From contig CAXRDP010000039.1 of the NCBI GenBank assembly GCA_964229545.1, forward strand, positions 1 to 27,440: a stretch of DNA of 27,440 bases. Reading direction: 5' to 3'. The notes beneath the pieces were generated by a model. That model saw only the letters and a list, made by a program, of their open reading frames with translations, was not told the origin of the DNA and did no database searches. Source of the DNA: UBA724 sp964229545. Its GTDB lineage: Bacteria > Bacteroidota > Bacteroidia > Flavobacteriales > Flavobacteriaceae. A program made the position numbers and the translations under genes. Positions 1 to 7,506 of this stretch are shown here, in pieces (within the stretch, counting starts at the first letter, position 1; each line of letters opens with the position of its first letter).

Positions 1-2660
1 ACCTCACCCTGTCCGGACTTGAACCTTTGGTAATCAAGCCGGACAGCGTGTTTGTAAACGTTGGCGAACGCACCAACGTGACAGGTTCCCGAAAGTTTTT
101 ACGGCTTATTGAAAACGATGATTACGAAACTGCCTTGGAAATTGCTCGAGAGCAAGTCACCGGAGGTGCACAGATTATCGACGTCAATATGGACGAAGGT
201 ATGATCGATGGGGTTGCGGCCATGACACGTTTTCTCAATCTTATACAGTCTGAGCCTGACATAGCCAGAGTACCCATCATGATCGATAGTTCCAAATGGG
301 AAATCATCGAGGCGGGTCTCAAAGTCGTTCAAGGCAAATGTGTGGTCAATTCGATCAGCCTCAAAGAAGGAAAAGAAGTTTTTGTGGCCCAAGCGAAAAC
401 CATACGGCGTTTTGGTGCGGCTGTGATTGTAATGGCTTTTGATGAAAAAGGCCAAGCAGACACTCTTGATAGACGTATCGAGATTTGCCAGCGATCCTAT
501 CAAATTTTGGTGGAGGAAGTAGGTTTTCCTGCCGAGGACATCATCTTTGACCCAAACATATTTCCCGTGGCAACCGGTATGGAAGAACACCGTACCAATG
601 CCTTAGACTTTTTCAAAACCGCCGAGTGGATTCGGCAAAACCTACCCTATGCTCACGTGAGCGGCGGGGTCAGCAATGTGTCTTTTTCTTTTAGAGGCAA
701 TAACACGGTGCGCGAGGCCATGCATTCTGCCTTTTTGTACCACGCCATTCGTCACGGTATGAACATGGGGATTGTCAATCCTACCATGCTAGAAGTCTAC
801 GATGACATTCCCAAAGATTTGTTGGAACATGTCGAAGATGTACTACTTGACAGGCGCCCTGACGCAACAGAGCGTTTGTTGGACTTTGCCGAGCAGGTCA
901 AAGGCAGTGCCAAGACCAAGTCCAAAGACGATCTGGCATGGAGAGAAAACACACTACAAGACCGCATTACGCATGCGCTGGTTCGTGGAATCGACTCCTT
1001 TATTGAAGCAGATGTAGAGGAAGCCCGCCAATCTGTTAAAGCACCTATCGAAGTGATAGAAGGTCATTTGATGAACGGCATGAATGTGGTAGGGGACTTG
1101 TTCGGCAGTGGCAAAATGTTTTTGCCCCAGGTTGTCAAGTCGGCGCGGGTAATGAAAAAAGCGGTGGCCTATTTACTCCCTTATATAGAAGCCGAAAAAG
1201 AGGGCAAACAAGAATTTGCTGGTAAAATCCTTTTGGCAACCGTCAAGGGAGATGTGCACGATATCGGAAAAAACATCGTCGGTGTGGTGTTGGGATGTAA
1301 CAATTACGAAATCATTGATTTGGGGGTTATGGTACCCCCCGAAAAAATCATTCAAACAGCTTTGGACGAACAGGTAGACATCATAGGATTGAGCGGACTG
1401 ATTACGCCTTCATTGGACGAAATGGTTTTTTTGGCCAAAGAGCTGGAGCGTGTCAACAGTCATATTCCTCTATTGATAGGGGGCGCAACGACTTCGCGTG
1501 CCCATACAGCAGTCAAGATTGACCCTCAATACAGCCATTCGGTTGTGCATGTCAATGATGCCTCACGGGCGGTCAATGTGGTGGGCAGTTTGCTGCAACA
1601 AGACCAACAACAAGACTACAAACAACAGATCAAAGCGGATTACGAAAATTTTAGAATCGGCTTTGAAAAACGAAAAACGGCCAAGGAGTATGTTTCTTTG
1701 CAAACTGCCCGCGAAAACAAATTTTCAATCGACTGGCAAGCACAGCCTGCCGTGGTGCCCGAACAGTTGGGAATCCAACAAATTGACCATCAAGACCTAT
1801 CTGTTTTGGTAGATTTTATTGACTGGACGCCTTTTTTCCGTTCTTGGGATTTGCACGGGCGCTATCCTCAAATATTAAAGGATAATGTGGTGGGTCAAGA
1901 GGCCCAATCTCTTTTTGATGATGCCCAAAGTTTGCTCAAGCAAATTATCGATGGCAATTGGCTCCAAGCCAAAGCGGTTTTTGGGCTTTTCCCTGCCAAT
2001 GCCACGCTGACAGATGACATTGAGGTCTATGCCGATGAGCGCCGAACCACACCCATCACGCGTTTTATTACGCTGCGTCAACAAGCCAAACGCGCAAGTG
2101 GCAAACCCTATCATGCCTTGTCTGATTTTATAGCACCCAAAGGCACTCCTGACTATGTGGGGGCTTTTTGTGTGACTGCCGGTTTTGGTACCCAAGAATT
2201 GGCGGCAGAATTTGAAGCCCAAAACGATGATTACAAAAGCATCATGGTCAAGGCCTTGGCGGACCGTTTGGCGGAAGCCTTTGCCGAGTATCTCCACCGA
2301 GAGGTACGCATCCGCCATTGGGGCTATGCGCCCGACGAGGACTTGGACAACGAAGCACTTATCAAAGAAGCTTATAAAGGCATACGTCCGGCACCCGGCT
2401 ATCCGGCATGCCCCGACCATTTGGAAAAAAACACCCTTTGGTCGCTATTGCAAGTAGAAAAACGTATTGGTGTTAGTCTGACCGAAAGCTTGGCCATGTG
2501 GCCGGCCGCTTCTGTTTCAGGCTACTATTTCGGCCGACCCGAAGCCCGCTATTTTGGGTTGGGAAAAATAGACAAAGACCAACTGAAAGATTACAGCCAA
2601 AGAAAAAATATCACCTTGGAAGAAGCCACCCAATGGCTACATCCAAACCTGAACGATTAG
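1..2660 (+). CDS. metH: Cobalamin-dependent methionine synthase, C-terminal polypeptide (5' end outside the window)
   Basis: The enzyme transfers the methyl group of 5-methyltetrahydrofolate through cobalamin to homocysteine, giving methionine. The frame is open to the left edge and reads LTLSGLEPL before position 27, which is conserved MetH sequence, so the TTG at 27 is an internal Leu and not the start. Domains in order are a pterin-binding domain (NVGERTNVTGS near the N-terminus), the helical cap, the B12 Rossmann domain with the cobalt-ligand motif DVHDIGKN (His codon at 1257-1259) and the AdoMet-binding reactivation domain (RPAPGYPACPDH, about 2388-2423). No homocysteine-binding domain is visible in the 885 residues present. 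In Flavobacteria that domain is usually a separate gene upstream, so the true start is probably only a few codons beyond the edge (inference). The stop lies 3 nt before metF, which indicates an operon. Confidence 0.95.
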   Translation, partial: LTLSGLEPLVIKPDSVFVNVGERTNVTGSRKFLRLIENDDYETALEIAREQVTGGAQIIDVNMDEGMIDGVAAMTRFLNLIQSEPDIARVPIMIDSSKWEIIEAGLKVVQGKCVVNSISLKEGKEVFVAQAKTIRRFGAAVIVMAFDEKGQADTLDRRIEICQRSYQILVEEVGFPAEDIIFDPNIFPVATGMEEHRTNALDFFKTAEWIRQNLPYAHVSGGVSNVSFSFRGNNTVREAMHSAFLYHAIRHGMNMGIVNPTMLEVYDDIPKDLLEHVEDVLLDRRPDATERLLDFAEQVKGSAKTKSKDDLAWRENTLQDRITHALVRGIDSFIEADVEEARQSVKAPIEVIEGHLMNGMNVVGDLFGSGKMFLPQVVKSARVMKKAVAYLLPYIEAEKEGKQEFAGKILLATVKGDVHDIGKNIVGVVLGCNNYEIIDLGVMVPPEKIIQTALDEQVDIIGLSGLITPSLDEMVFLAKELERVNSHIPLLIGGATTSRAHTAVKIDPQYSHSVVHVNDASRAVNVVGSLLQQDQQQDYKQQIKADYENFRIGFEKRKTAKEYVSLQTARENKFSIDWQAQPAVVPEQLGIQQIDHQDLSVLVDFIDWTPFFRSWDLHGRYPQILKDNVVGQEAQSLFDDAQSLLKQIIDGNWLQAKAVFGLFPANATLTDDIEVYADERRTTPITRFITLRQQAKRASGKPYHALSDFIAPKGTPDYVGAFCVTAGFGTQELAAEFEAQNDDYKSIMVKALADRLAEAFAEYLHREVRIRHWGYAPDEDLDNEALIKEAYKGIRPAPGYPACPDHLEKNTLWSLLQVEKRIGVSLTESLAMWPAASVSGYYFGRPEARYFGLGKIDKDQLKDYSQRKNITLEEATQWLHPNLND

Positions 2661-2663
2661 TAT

Positions 2664-3620
2664 ATGAAAGTAACCGAACACATCGCGCGTGCCAACGGAA
2701 ACACCCAGTTTTCTTTTGAGATACTGCCCCCGTTGAAAGGCCAAAACATCCAGACGATTTTCAGTAACATTGATCCTCTGATGGAATTCAATCCTCCGTT
2801 TATTGATGTTACGTATCACCGAGAGGAATACACTTACAAAGAATTGCCCAACGGCTTGTTGGAGAAGCACATCGTGCGCAAACGTCCGGGTACGGTGGGT
2901 ATTTGTGCGGCTATCCAAAACAAATACAAAGTAGATGCGATTCCGCATATTTTGTGTGGTGGATTTGACCGAGAGGACACCGAAAACTTTTTGATTGACC
3001 TACACTTTTTGGGGATCGACAATGTGGTGGCGCTTCGTGGCGATGCAGTCAAGTCGGAGACCTATTTTACGCCCGAACCCAAAGGCAACGCCTATGCCAT
3101 CGATTTGGTCAAGCAAATAGAGGCCATGAACCAAGGGCAGTATTTGGACGATGGGTTGGAGAATTCTGCTGCTACCGATTTTTGTATTGGCGTGGCTGGC
3201 TATCCCGAAAAGCATATGGAGGCTCCGAGTTTGGAGAGCGATATGCATTTTTTAAAGAAGAAAATCCAAGCAGGTGGGGGGTATATAGTGACCCAGATGT
3301 TTTTTGACAACCAAAAGTTTTTTGATTTTGTCGAAAAATGTCGCGCTGCAGGCATCACTGCGCCCATCATACCGGGTCTGAAACCCATTGCAACCCTCAA
3401 GCAACTCAACCTGATACCACATCGTTTTCATGTGGACTTGCCTGAACCGCTGATCAAAGAGGTGATTAAATGTAAAGACAACGCTGCCGTCCGCCAAGTG
3501 GGTATTGAGTGGTGTGTGACACAAAGCCAAGAACTGGTACAAGCTGGGGTTCCGTTTTTGCACTATTACTCTATGGGAAAGTCAGACAATATCTATAAGG
3601 TAGCCAAAGCGGTGTTTTAG
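2664..3620 (+). CDS. metF: Methylenetetrahydrofolate reductase
   Basis: This flavoprotein reduces 5,10-methylene-THF to 5-methyl-THF, the methyl donor for MetH, and the gene follows metH after 3 nt. The 318-residue product has the MetF TIM-barrel features: FSFEILPPL near the N-terminus (the catalytic Glu region), VDAIPHILCGGFDR, a VALRGDAVK strand-loop that helps bind FAD, GYPEKHMEAPS, and ITQMFF-like and PIIPGLKPI segments towards the C-terminus. The length is slightly above the roughly 296 residues of the E. coli enzyme and is typical for Bacteroidota. The ATG at 2664 is the first start after the metH stop. A 47-nt gap separates its stop from the convergent VOC gene, and I see no convincing terminator there. 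Confidence 0.96.
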   Translation: MKVTEHIARANGNTQFSFEILPPLKGQNIQTIFSNIDPLMEFNPPFIDVTYHREEYTYKELPNGLLEKHIVRKRPGTVGICAAIQNKYKVDAIPHILCGGFDREDTENFLIDLHFLGIDNVVALRGDAVKSETYFTPEPKGNAYAIDLVKQIEAMNQGQYLDDGLENSAATDFCIGVAGYPEKHMEAPSLESDMHFLKKKIQAGGGYIVTQMFFDNQKFFDFVEKCRAAGITAPIIPGLKPIATLKQLNLIPHRFHVDLPEPLIKEVIKCKDNAAVRQVGIEWCVTQSQELVQAGVPFLHYYSMGKSDNIYKVAKAVF

Positions 3621-3667
3621 GCCCAAAGTCGCGGCAATTATTTAAGCCATATTGGCAAATGATTGTT

Positions 3668-4051
3668 TCATGCTATATTTTCGTTGACCTCAATCCAATA
3701 TCCATTTGGATCTTGGAAATATAGTTGTCGGACTCCGTCGTTTCTTATGTAATTTTTTTCTGGGGTGTTAAGCCAATCAGAATACGCTATTTCTAAAGAA
3801 GTTAAATGCAAGAGAAACGAATCAAAGTCTGTAGTAGCCAAGGCGAAATGAACAGCTTTGTTGGTTTTAATTTCGTCCTTTCTTGGAATGAGATGTAATT
3901 GTTTCCCTTTTCCCATAGAAAGCCATCGGGTTTTTGAGTTCGAAGCCGTGTTTTTGATTTCCTCAAAATCAAATACCTTTTGGTAGAACCCAACGGATTC
4001 ATCAACATTTTTAACAGACAAGGCTATGTGGTCAAATGTAAAAGAACTCAA
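3668..4051 (-). CDS. VOC (glyoxalase/bleomycin-resistance fold) family protein
   Basis: The 127-residue product shows paired beta-alpha-beta-beta-beta modules of the vicinal oxygen chelate superfamily. FDHIALSVKNVDESVGFYQKVF opens the first module (given here only as a pattern), LHLIPR carries a second candidate metal-ligand His, and VRQLYFQDPNGYWIEVNE closes the fold with a candidate ligand Glu. Members include glyoxalase I, dioxygenases and resistance proteins, and the substrate cannot be assigned from the sequence. The only available start is TTG at 4051 because an in-frame stop lies 12-15 nt upstream. Starting later would remove the first beta strand. The TTG also sits inside a promoter-like TATATTTG, so the start is uncertain even though the reading frame is secure. 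Confidence 0.8.
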   Translation of the reverse strand: MSSFTFDHIALSVKNVDESVGFYQKVFDFEEIKNTASNSKTRWLSMGKGKQLHLIPRKDEIKTNKAVHFALATTDFDSFLLHLTSLEIAYSDWLNTPEKNYIRNDGVRQLYFQDPNGYWIEVNENIA

Positions 4052-4089
4052 ATATAGAAAGGTTTATGTTCCGCAAACACCCAAATATA
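4049..4089 (-). promoter_or_regulatory. Candidate promoter(s) for the VOC gene
   Basis: On the minus strand there are two exact TAnnTTTG matches, both TATATTTG, at 4089-4082 and 4056-4049. The nearer one has a TTTG at 4077-4074 with a 17-nt spacer, but it overlaps the only possible start codon. The farther one would give a more conventional 5' UTR of about 25 nt but lacks a clear -33 element. Which one is used cannot be decided by reading. Confidence 0.4.
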
Positions 4090-4114
4090 GGCTTTGATTC
4101 TAAAAAAACGAGAC

Positions 4115-4459
4115 CTATGGCAGTTGCTTTTCTAAAAAATCACGGGCTTGTTCTACTTGTGCAATCCGAAGGGTGTAGGTCTTGTACCACCTCGTTCGTG
4201 CATGGCGTTTGGCCAACAGGTGGTCGCTTTGTGTTTGCCATTCTTTGATAGCCGACAGGCTTTTCCAATAGGAAACTGTGACGCCTAATTTGTCACGCAC
4301 CGAGTCTACCCCCAAAAAGCCCGGCTGCTTTTGGGCCAATGCCATCAGGCGGTTGTTCATTTCGTCATAGGCGCTATGGTCGACATCATTGCGGATGCTG
4401 CTAAAAATAACGGCATAGTAAGGAGGTTGTAGGTTTGTTATAAAGGGTTGGTTTTGCAT
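4115..4459 (-). CDS. Antibiotic biosynthesis monooxygenase (ABM)-fold protein
   Basis: The 114-residue product resembles the single-domain ABM/dimeric alpha-beta barrel family. Visible hallmarks are YYAVIFSSIR (first strand), the helix MNNRLMALAQKQPGFLGVDSVR, the strand GVTVSYWKSLSAIKEWQ and a C-terminal RTRWYKTYTLRIAQVEQ segment. Family members include small cofactor-free monooxygenases and haem-degrading enzymes. Proteins with this layout are often found as stand-alone genes of unknown substrate, and none is assigned here. The ATG at 4459 is the natural start. The gene points away from the pheA leader, with about 76 nt between the two start codons, and is followed on the same strand by the VOC gene after 63 nt. 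The two may be co-transcribed, but the VOC gene has its own promoter-like sequence. Confidence 0.82.
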   Translation of the reverse strand: MQNQPFITNLQPPYYAVIFSSIRNDVDHSAYDEMNNRLMALAQKQPGFLGVDSVRDKLGVTVSYWKSLSAIKEWQTQSDHLLAKRHARTRWYKTYTLRIAQVEQARDFLEKQLP

Positions 4460-4496
4460 GTCTTAATGTTATAGACTTCAATATAACCCAAAAAAA

Positions 4497-4527
4497 TTTG
4501 TTTATTTGAGACACATGTGTACATTTG
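4497..4527 (+). promoter_or_regulatory. Promoter of the aromatic amino acid operon
   Basis: TTTG at 4497-4500, a 19-nt spacer and TACATTTG at 4520-4527 match the Bacteroidota primary-sigma consensus TTTG-N19-TAnnTTTG exactly. Transcription would be expected to begin only a few bases downstream, at about 4531-4535, directly before the leader-peptide ATG. Confidence 0.8.
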
Positions 4528-4535
4528 CAGACGTT

Positions 4536-4601
4536 ATGAACAACACATTTTACTTTTACAACGCTTTTTATTACTCCACTAAGGAGCAGGGCGTTATGTA
4601 A
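4536..4601 (+). CDS. Phe/Tyr-rich leader peptide of the pheA operon
   Basis: This 21-codon reading frame begins MNNTFYFYNAFYY and contains three Phe codons (4548, 4554, 4566) and four Tyr codons (4551, 4557, 4569, 4572), so one third of its codons are for the end products of the downstream operon. It ends in tandem in-frame stops TAA TAG (4599-4604). It lies between an exact consensus promoter and an intrinsic terminator that abuts the pheA start. This arrangement is the signature of a leader peptide whose stalled translation senses charged tRNA-Phe and tRNA-Tyr. It is too short for standard gene finders. The function is inferred from composition and context. Confidence 0.85.
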   Translation: MNNTFYFYNAFYYSTKEQGVM

Positions 4602-4634
4602 TAGAAGATGATATAAACGAATTACAAAGTCCTG
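4561..4634 (+). promoter_or_regulatory. Attenuator: alternative RNA pairings (anti-antiterminator and antiterminator)
   Basis: Two mutually exclusive pairings can be drawn by hand. In the first, ACGC (4561-4564) pairs with GCGT (4591-4594) and CTCC (4574-4577) with GGAG (4583-4586). In the second, CAGGGC (4587-4592) pairs with GTCCTG (4629-4634), with one G-U pair, which takes away the 5' arm of the terminator. The first pairing overlaps the last Phe/Tyr codons of the leader peptide, so a ribosome stalled there would favour the second. No folding energies were computed. Confidence 0.6.
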
Positions 4635-4659
4635 AAAACAACTTCAGGACTTTTTTTTT
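4626..4659 (+). terminator. Intrinsic terminator in the pheA leader (attenuator)
   Basis: AAAGTCCTGAA (4626-4636) and TTCAGGACTTT (4643-4653) are perfect inverted complements around the loop AACAAC, followed by an uninterrupted run of nine T (4651-4659). The pheA ATG is at 4663, so the hairpin lies between the leader peptide and the first structural gene, where only a conditional terminator makes sense. Confidence 0.9.
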
Positions 4660-4662
4660 GAT

Positions 4663-5487
4663 ATGCAACAGAAGATTGCCATACAGGGAATACAAGGTTC
4701 CTACCATCATGAGGTAGCCACCCAATTGTTTGGGGCCGACATCGCTTTGGCCGAATGTTTGTCATTCGATGCTTTGGTCGATCAGGTGGTTTCTAGCGCA
4801 GCTGATGTGGCTGTGATGGCTTTGGAAAACTCCATTGCGGGTTCCATCATTCCCAACTACGCCCTTATCGATCGCAATGATTTGCATATCGTTGCAGAAG
4901 CCTATATTCGTATTGAGCACCAGCTGATGGCCTTGCCCGGCACAACTTTGGCAGACCTCAAAGAAGTGGCTTCGCACCCTATGGCGCTTTTGCAGTGTAA
5001 GGATTTCTTCGCCACCCAACCCCATATCAAACTCATAGAGGATGCCGATACTGCCGAGGTAGCTCAGCGCATCAGCCAACAACAAACAGCAGGTCTGGGG
5101 GCCATTGCTTCCAAAACAGCCGCACAGCTCTACGGATTAGACATCCTAGCGCCCAACATTCACAGCATCGCCAACAACGCCACGCGTTTTGTGGTCGTGC
5201 AAAAACATCTACCTACAGAAAATCGCCAAAACAACAAAGCCTCTCTCAAGTTTTTACTCGACCACAAGCGAGGCAGTTTGGCTACCGTGCTCAATGTGTT
5301 GAGTGACTGCAAACTCAACCTGACCAAAATACAGTCCATGCCAGTAATAGATACGCCGTGGAAATATTCTTTCTTTGTAGACATCACTTTTGAGGACTAT
5401 GCACACTACGAAAAGGCCCTTCAGGTGATGGCCATCATGACCGAATCTTTTAAAGTATTGGGAACCTACACAAACAAACTCAGCTAA
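4663..5487 (+). CDS. pheA: Prephenate dehydratase with C-terminal ACT domain
   Basis: The enzyme converts prephenate to phenylpyruvate for phenylalanine synthesis. The 274-residue protein is monofunctional: residues 1 to about 180 form the dehydratase domain (IAIQGIQGSYHHEVA at the N-terminus, ALENSIAGSI, and the catalytic TRF at 174-176 in NNATRFVVV). The rest is an ACT domain (SLKFLLDHKRGSLATVLNVL, then LNLTKIQSMP and WKYSFFVDI), the usual site of feedback regulation by Phe. The canonical ACT motif ESRP reads QSMP here. It lacks an N-terminal chorismate mutase domain, which is supplied by the last gene of the operon. The ATG follows the attenuator after 3 nt with no Shine-Dalgarno sequence. 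The next gene starts 1 nt after its stop. Confidence 0.96.
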   Translation: MQQKIAIQGIQGSYHHEVATQLFGADIALAECLSFDALVDQVVSSAADVAVMALENSIAGSIIPNYALIDRNDLHIVAEAYIRIEHQLMALPGTTLADLKEVASHPMALLQCKDFFATQPHIKLIEDADTAEVAQRISQQQTAGLGAIASKTAAQLYGLDILAPNIHSIANNATRFVVVQKHLPTENRQNNKASLKFLLDHKRGSLATVLNVLSDCKLNLTKIQSMPVIDTPWKYSFFVDITFEDYAHYEKALQVMAIMTESFKVLGTYTNKLS

Positions 5488-5488
5488 G

Positions 5489-6637
5489 ATGCAAACCGCA
5501 CGACGTATCGCTTCTGTTTCGGAATACTACTTCTCCAAAAAATTGAGAGAAGTGCGCGGCTTGTTAGCCCAAGGACATCCGATTATCAATATGGGTATTG
5601 GCAGTCCAGATTTGGCACCGCCCCCAGCGGTTGTGGAGGCTTTGCAAGAAGGGCTTGCCCACCCAGGGGCTCACAAATACCAAAGCTATCAGGGTTTGCC
5701 AGAATTGCGCCAGGCCATGGCTGATTTTTACCAAAAACAATACGGTGTAGGGCTCAATCCTGAGAATCAGATTTTACCACTGATGGGTTCTAAAGAAGGC
5801 ATCATGCACATATCTATGGCGTTTTTGAACCCTGGCGATCAGGTGTTGATTCCCAACCCGGGCTATCCGACCTACAGCTCGGTGACTCGTTTGGTAGAAG
5901 CTGAGGCTGTACACTACGATTTGGATGCCCAAAACGGTTGGTTGCCCGATTTGAAGTCTTTGGCTGCCAAAGACCTGTCAAAGGCAAAGCTGATGTGGAT
6001 CAACTACCCACATATGCCTACGGGTGCCAAAGGCAACAAAGAACTGTTTGCAGATTTGGTGGCTTTTGCCAAAGCCCACAATATTTTGGTGATCAATGAC
6101 AATCCTTACAGCTTTGTACTGAATGACAATCCTGAAAGCCTGCTCGCTGCCGACCCCCAAATGAACTATGTCATGGAATTAAATTCCTTGAGTAAGGCCT
6201 TCAATATGGCCGGATGGCGCGTGGGTATGCTCAGCGGTTCGGCTGAAAATATTGCCCATGTCCTAAAGGTCAAAAGCAATATGGACTCGGGCATGTTTTA
6301 CGGACTTCAACAGGGAGCTATCGCCGCTTTGCAACAGCCCCAGTCTTGGTTTGATGGCATCAATGCCACCTACCAAAAACGCCGTGAGCGCGTATGGGAA
6401 TTGGCAACCCTTTTGGGATGCAGCTTTGACCGCCAAACGGCCGGTATGTTTGTTTGGGCCAAACTGCCCGATGGCAGTCCTGACAGCGAAACGTTTATCG
6501 ATAAGGTATTGCACCAACAGCATGTATTTATCACACCGGGAACAATTTTTGGCCCTGCAGGTGCAGGCTACATTCGGTTTTCTTTGTGTGTCTCTGTTGA
6601 ACAAATTGAAGAAGCTATTAGCAGATGGAAAGCTTAA
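5489..6637 (+). CDS. PLP-dependent class I/II aminotransferase, probably aromatic/prephenate-related
   Basis: A fold-type I aminotransferase of 382 residues. Motifs in order are INMGIGSPDLAPP (substrate loop), HKYQSYQGLPELRQAMADFY, LIPNPGYPTY, NYPHMPTGA (the NP-TG motif, with H where N is common), VINDNPYSF, and SLSKAFNMAGWRVG with the Schiff-base Lys at 236. A conserved Arg towards the C-terminus (YIRFSLCV) fits the carboxylate-binding Arg. Its place between pheA and tyrA, inside an attenuated operon, suggests that it transaminates phenylpyruvate and hydroxyphenylpyruvate, or prephenate to arogenate. The family also includes aspartate and LL-diaminopimelate aminotransferases, so substrate choice is inferred from context. 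It overlaps tyrA by 13 nt. Confidence 0.9.
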   Translation: MQTARRIASVSEYYFSKKLREVRGLLAQGHPIINMGIGSPDLAPPPAVVEALQEGLAHPGAHKYQSYQGLPELRQAMADFYQKQYGVGLNPENQILPLMGSKEGIMHISMAFLNPGDQVLIPNPGYPTYSSVTRLVEAEAVHYDLDAQNGWLPDLKSLAAKDLSKAKLMWINYPHMPTGAKGNKELFADLVAFAKAHNILVINDNPYSFVLNDNPESLLAADPQMNYVMELNSLSKAFNMAGWRVGMLSGSAENIAHVLKVKSNMDSGMFYGLQQGAIAALQQPQSWFDGINATYQKRRERVWELATLLGCSFDRQTAGMFVWAKLPDGSPDSETFIDKVLHQQHVFITPGTIFGPAGAGYIRFSLCVSVEQIEEAISRWKA

Positions 6638-7506
6638 AACTCGGACTGGTAGGGGTGGGCCTGATGAACGGCTCCTTGGCACTCGATGTAAAAAATCTTT
6701 ACAACGATGTGGAGGTCTACGGATTGAGCCGCAAGCAAAGCACCTTGGATCGCGCAAAGGCTTTGGGGCTTATTGACCACAAGGCCGAAATGGAAACCCT
6801 ATCCGAGATGAATATGGTGGCTGTGGCCATCCCTGTGGAAGCGACCGCCTCTTTGCTACCCAAAATTTTAAACCATATCGGCCCTGACACCTTGGTTTTC
6901 GATATGGGGTCGACCAAAGCGGCCATCTGCGCGTCTGTAGCCAATCATCCAAAACGCAATCAGTTCTTAGCCTGTCACCCTATCGCTGGCACCGAGTTTT
7001 CCGGGCCCGATGCGGCAGTGTCTCGTTTGTACGAAGGCAAGGTCAATATGTTGTGTGAGGCAGAAAAAACCCGCCCCGATTTGTTGTCCAAAGCGCAGCA
7101 ACTTTTTTCGGACTTAGGAATGCTAATCCGTCAGATAGACCCTGTGGCCCATGACCGCCACATTGCCTATGTGTCGCATCTGTCGCACATCACTTCTTTT
7201 ATGCTAGGAAAAACAGTGATGGAAAAAGAACAAAACGACCGCAATATTTTCGATATGGCCGGCAGTGGGTTTTCTTCGACAGTGCGTTTGGCCAAAAGTT
7301 CACCTGAAATGTGGGTGCCAATTTTTAAACAAAATAAGGACAACGTTTTGGAAACATTAGAAAAGTATATTGCCAACCTCAATGCATTTAAAACGCTTAT
7401 GCAGACTGATGCTTATGAGGAAATGGCGCAACAAATGAAAGAAATCAATAACATAAAACATATTTTAAAACCGGATAAACAACACATTCAAAATGGAAAA
7501 CAATAA
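6625..7506 (+). CDS. tyrA: Prephenate dehydrogenase
   Basis: The enzyme oxidatively decarboxylates prephenate (or arogenate) to give the tyrosine precursor. The 293-residue product begins with a Rossmann fold (LKLGLVGVGLMNGSLA, residues 4-19). It then shows VFDMGSTKA, the HPIAGTEFSGP motif with His118, and a helical dimerisation domain with HDRHIAYVSHLSHI, which supplies the conserved catalytic-region His. Near the end of the dimerisation domain there is FDMAGSGFSSTVRLA. No ACT domain and no fused chorismate mutase are present, which agrees with the separate mutase in the next gene. It overlaps the aminotransferase by 13 nt and the DAHP synthase gene by 14 nt, so translational coupling is likely. 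Confidence 0.95.
   Translation: MESLKLGLVGVGLMNGSLALDVKNLYNDVEVYGLSRKQSTLDRAKALGLIDHKAEMETLSEMNMVAVAIPVEATASLLPKILNHIGPDTLVFDMGSTKAAICASVANHPKRNQFLACHPIAGTEFSGPDAAVSRLYEGKVNMLCEAEKTRPDLLSKAQQLFSDLGMLIRQIDPVAHDRHIAYVSHLSHITSFMLGKTVMEKEQNDRNIFDMAGSGFSSTVRLAKSSPEMWVPIFKQNKDNVLETLEKYIANLNAFKTLMQTDAYEEMAQQMKEINNIKHILKPDKQHIQNGKQ

Noticed and set aside
27..29. TTG as the start of metH
   Set aside because: The frame is open upstream to the window edge and the upstream residues (LSGLEP) are conserved MetH sequence, so this is an internal Leu codon.
1875..2420. Long minus-strand frames inside metH (and similar frames inside other genes)
   Set aside because: They lie opposite strongly conserved coding sequence, show no domain, and arise from codon bias in the real genes.
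3647..3657. GCCA-TAT-TGGC hairpin as a terminator between metF and the VOC gene
   Set aside because: The stem is only 4 bp with a 3-nt loop and no T-run follows on either strand.
4066..4248. 60-codon plus-strand frame antisense to the VOC and ABM genes
   Set aside because: No recognisable domain, and it lies across the start of one gene and the end of another that are both well supported on the other strand.
4602..4662. T-box or other riboswitch upstream of pheA
   Set aside because: The leader is too short for a T-box, no T-box sequence or specifier loop is seen, and the Phe/Tyr leader peptide explains the terminator better.
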